The notes under the pieces: model-generated
Databases searched by the model: none
What the model was told of the DNA's origin: nothing
Seen by the model: the letters and a program-made list of their open reading frames with translations, nothing else
Part shown: positions 63,561-64,000 of the stretch, in pieces
How the letters are laid out: every line of letters begins with the position of its first letter
Numbering within the stretch: position 1 is the stretch's first letter
Source of the DNA: Mesorhizobium sp. M1D.F.Ca.ET.043.01.1.1
Lineage (GTDB): Bacteria > Pseudomonadota > Alphaproteobacteria > Rhizobiales > Rhizobiaceae
Length of the DNA: 64,000 nucleotides
Assembly (NCBI RefSeq): GCF_003952385.1
Contig: NZ_CP034444.1
Location: 6,895,001 to 6,959,000 of the forward strand
Reading direction: 5' to 3'
Program-made: the position numbers and the translations under genes

Positions 63561-64000
63561 TCAATCTGAGCCGCGGGGGAATTTGGCGGCCAGGTAGGAG
63601 CAAGCGCTGAACCGGCTAGAGCCGGCCGAAATGACCTGAGCTACGGAGCTTCGCCAGCAGGATGCTGGCCGTTCCGCGGCAGTCAACCCTCGCTGCTCAC
63701 TCAGCGGAGACGCATTCCAGGCAGCCAATTCTGCCACCAAAGGAGTGGTGTCTCCGTTTATCGACGCGCATCTGAGTTGTCCGTTCCTCCCCATCACGAT
63801 TATTGCTGTGCCGGTCACGCCATATCCGATCGCAGCCATCCGCTCAACGCAGGTATCGCCGTCGATGCGAACATCGAACAGAACCGACCCTGCGGTTTTT
63901 TCCGCGGCGTCAGCTACACGATCACCGAACGGTCGATTGAGGCCGCCCTCGATGTTGCCGAGTGACTGCTCAAACAACGCCAATTCAACATGCTCCGCCA
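63561..64000 (-). CDS. Unknown protein, open at the right window edge
   Basis: A minus-strand frame of protein-like composition with no stop before the window edge: ALFEQSLGNIEGGLNRPFGD, TAGSVLFDVRIDGDTCVERM, AAIGYGVTGTAIIVMGRNGQ and LVAELAAWNASPLSEQRG. The N terminus is missing or lies beyond 64000 (a TTG at 63983 is possible). No family recognised. The last 40 residues are less convincing. Confidence 0.4.
   Translation of the reverse strand, partial: AEHVELALFEQSLGNIEGGLNRPFGDRVADAAEKTAGSVLFDVRIDGDTCVERMAAIGYGVTGTAIIVMGRNGQLRCASINGDTTPLVAELAAWNASPLSEQRGLTAAERPASCWRSSVAQVISAGSSRFSACSYLAAKFPRGSD

Overview
This 64 kb window comes from a high-GC alphaproteobacterium of the Rhizobiales, most likely Mesorhizobium or a close relative. 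The evidence is the dusB(nifR3)-ntrB-ntrC operon, fused ispDF, a pdhA-pdhB-pdhC-lpdA-lipA block with lipoyl domains on both PdhB and PdhC, MucR/Ros and DUF982 proteins, and a Ti/ICE-type traG region. No tRNA, rRNA or CRISPR array was seen.

Region 1 (1 to about 22.25 kb) is compact core chromosome. It holds nitrogen regulation (ntrC cut by the window edge, ntrB, dusB), isoprenoid synthesis (ispDF), cinA, a COQ10-type START protein, the lipoate/pyruvate dehydrogenase block (lipA, lpdA, pdhC, pdhB, pdhA) with three small membrane proteins and an SGNH hydrolase interspersed, ftsB, a MarR/gamma-carbonic-anhydrase pair, eno, a 38-residue lipoprotein gene, PRC-barrel and dodecin genes, kdsA with a glyoxalase-like gene, and a Tat-exported CpdB-type nucleotidase. 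ATGA-type overlaps between neighbours are frequent.

The core stops abruptly inside a type II NADH dehydrogenase gene. Only its C-terminal half remains, and it ends in a perfect inverted repeat with 30-bp arms (22930-22995). This is either a rearrangement scar or an assembly fold-back.

Region 2 (about 23 to 58.5 kb) is a partial conjugative/integrative element. It has a twice-frameshifted traD, an intact traG coupling protein, a CbbX-like AAA ATPase, exported and HTH proteins, and then the usual rhizobial ICE/plasmid housekeeping and anti-defence set: DUF736, ardC, ParB, DUF7007, a 1698-residue methylase-helicase resembling phage P1 DarB, DUF3085, DUF1419 and a toprim primase-like protein. 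It also carries a Phd/PIN toxin-antitoxin pair, an arsR-aqpS-arsC arsenic operon and a lower-GC alpha/beta-hydrolase. No relaxase, integrase for the large element or type IV secretion genes are present, so it is either decayed or continues outside the window.

Nested in region 2 is the most interesting object: a 6.25 kb element (31627-37885) with three different tyrosine recombinases plus a small HTH/coiled-coil gene in an overlapping operon, as in GInt islands (ginABCD) or Tn554 (tnpABC). It has split a resident ardC gene exactly in the codons of its HELTH zinc motif and brings its own intact ArdC-like gene. Its ends allow reconstruction of a recombination site: CCTAA, a 6-bp core TTCATG, then TTAGG.

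Region 3 (about 57.7 to 64 kb) has two DUF982 proteins, a MucR-family regulator lacking a zinc-ligand cysteine, an MFS exporter with a C-terminal extra domain, a small protein paralogous to one at 31.1 kb, an NAD-dependent epimerase and an incomplete unknown gene at the right edge.
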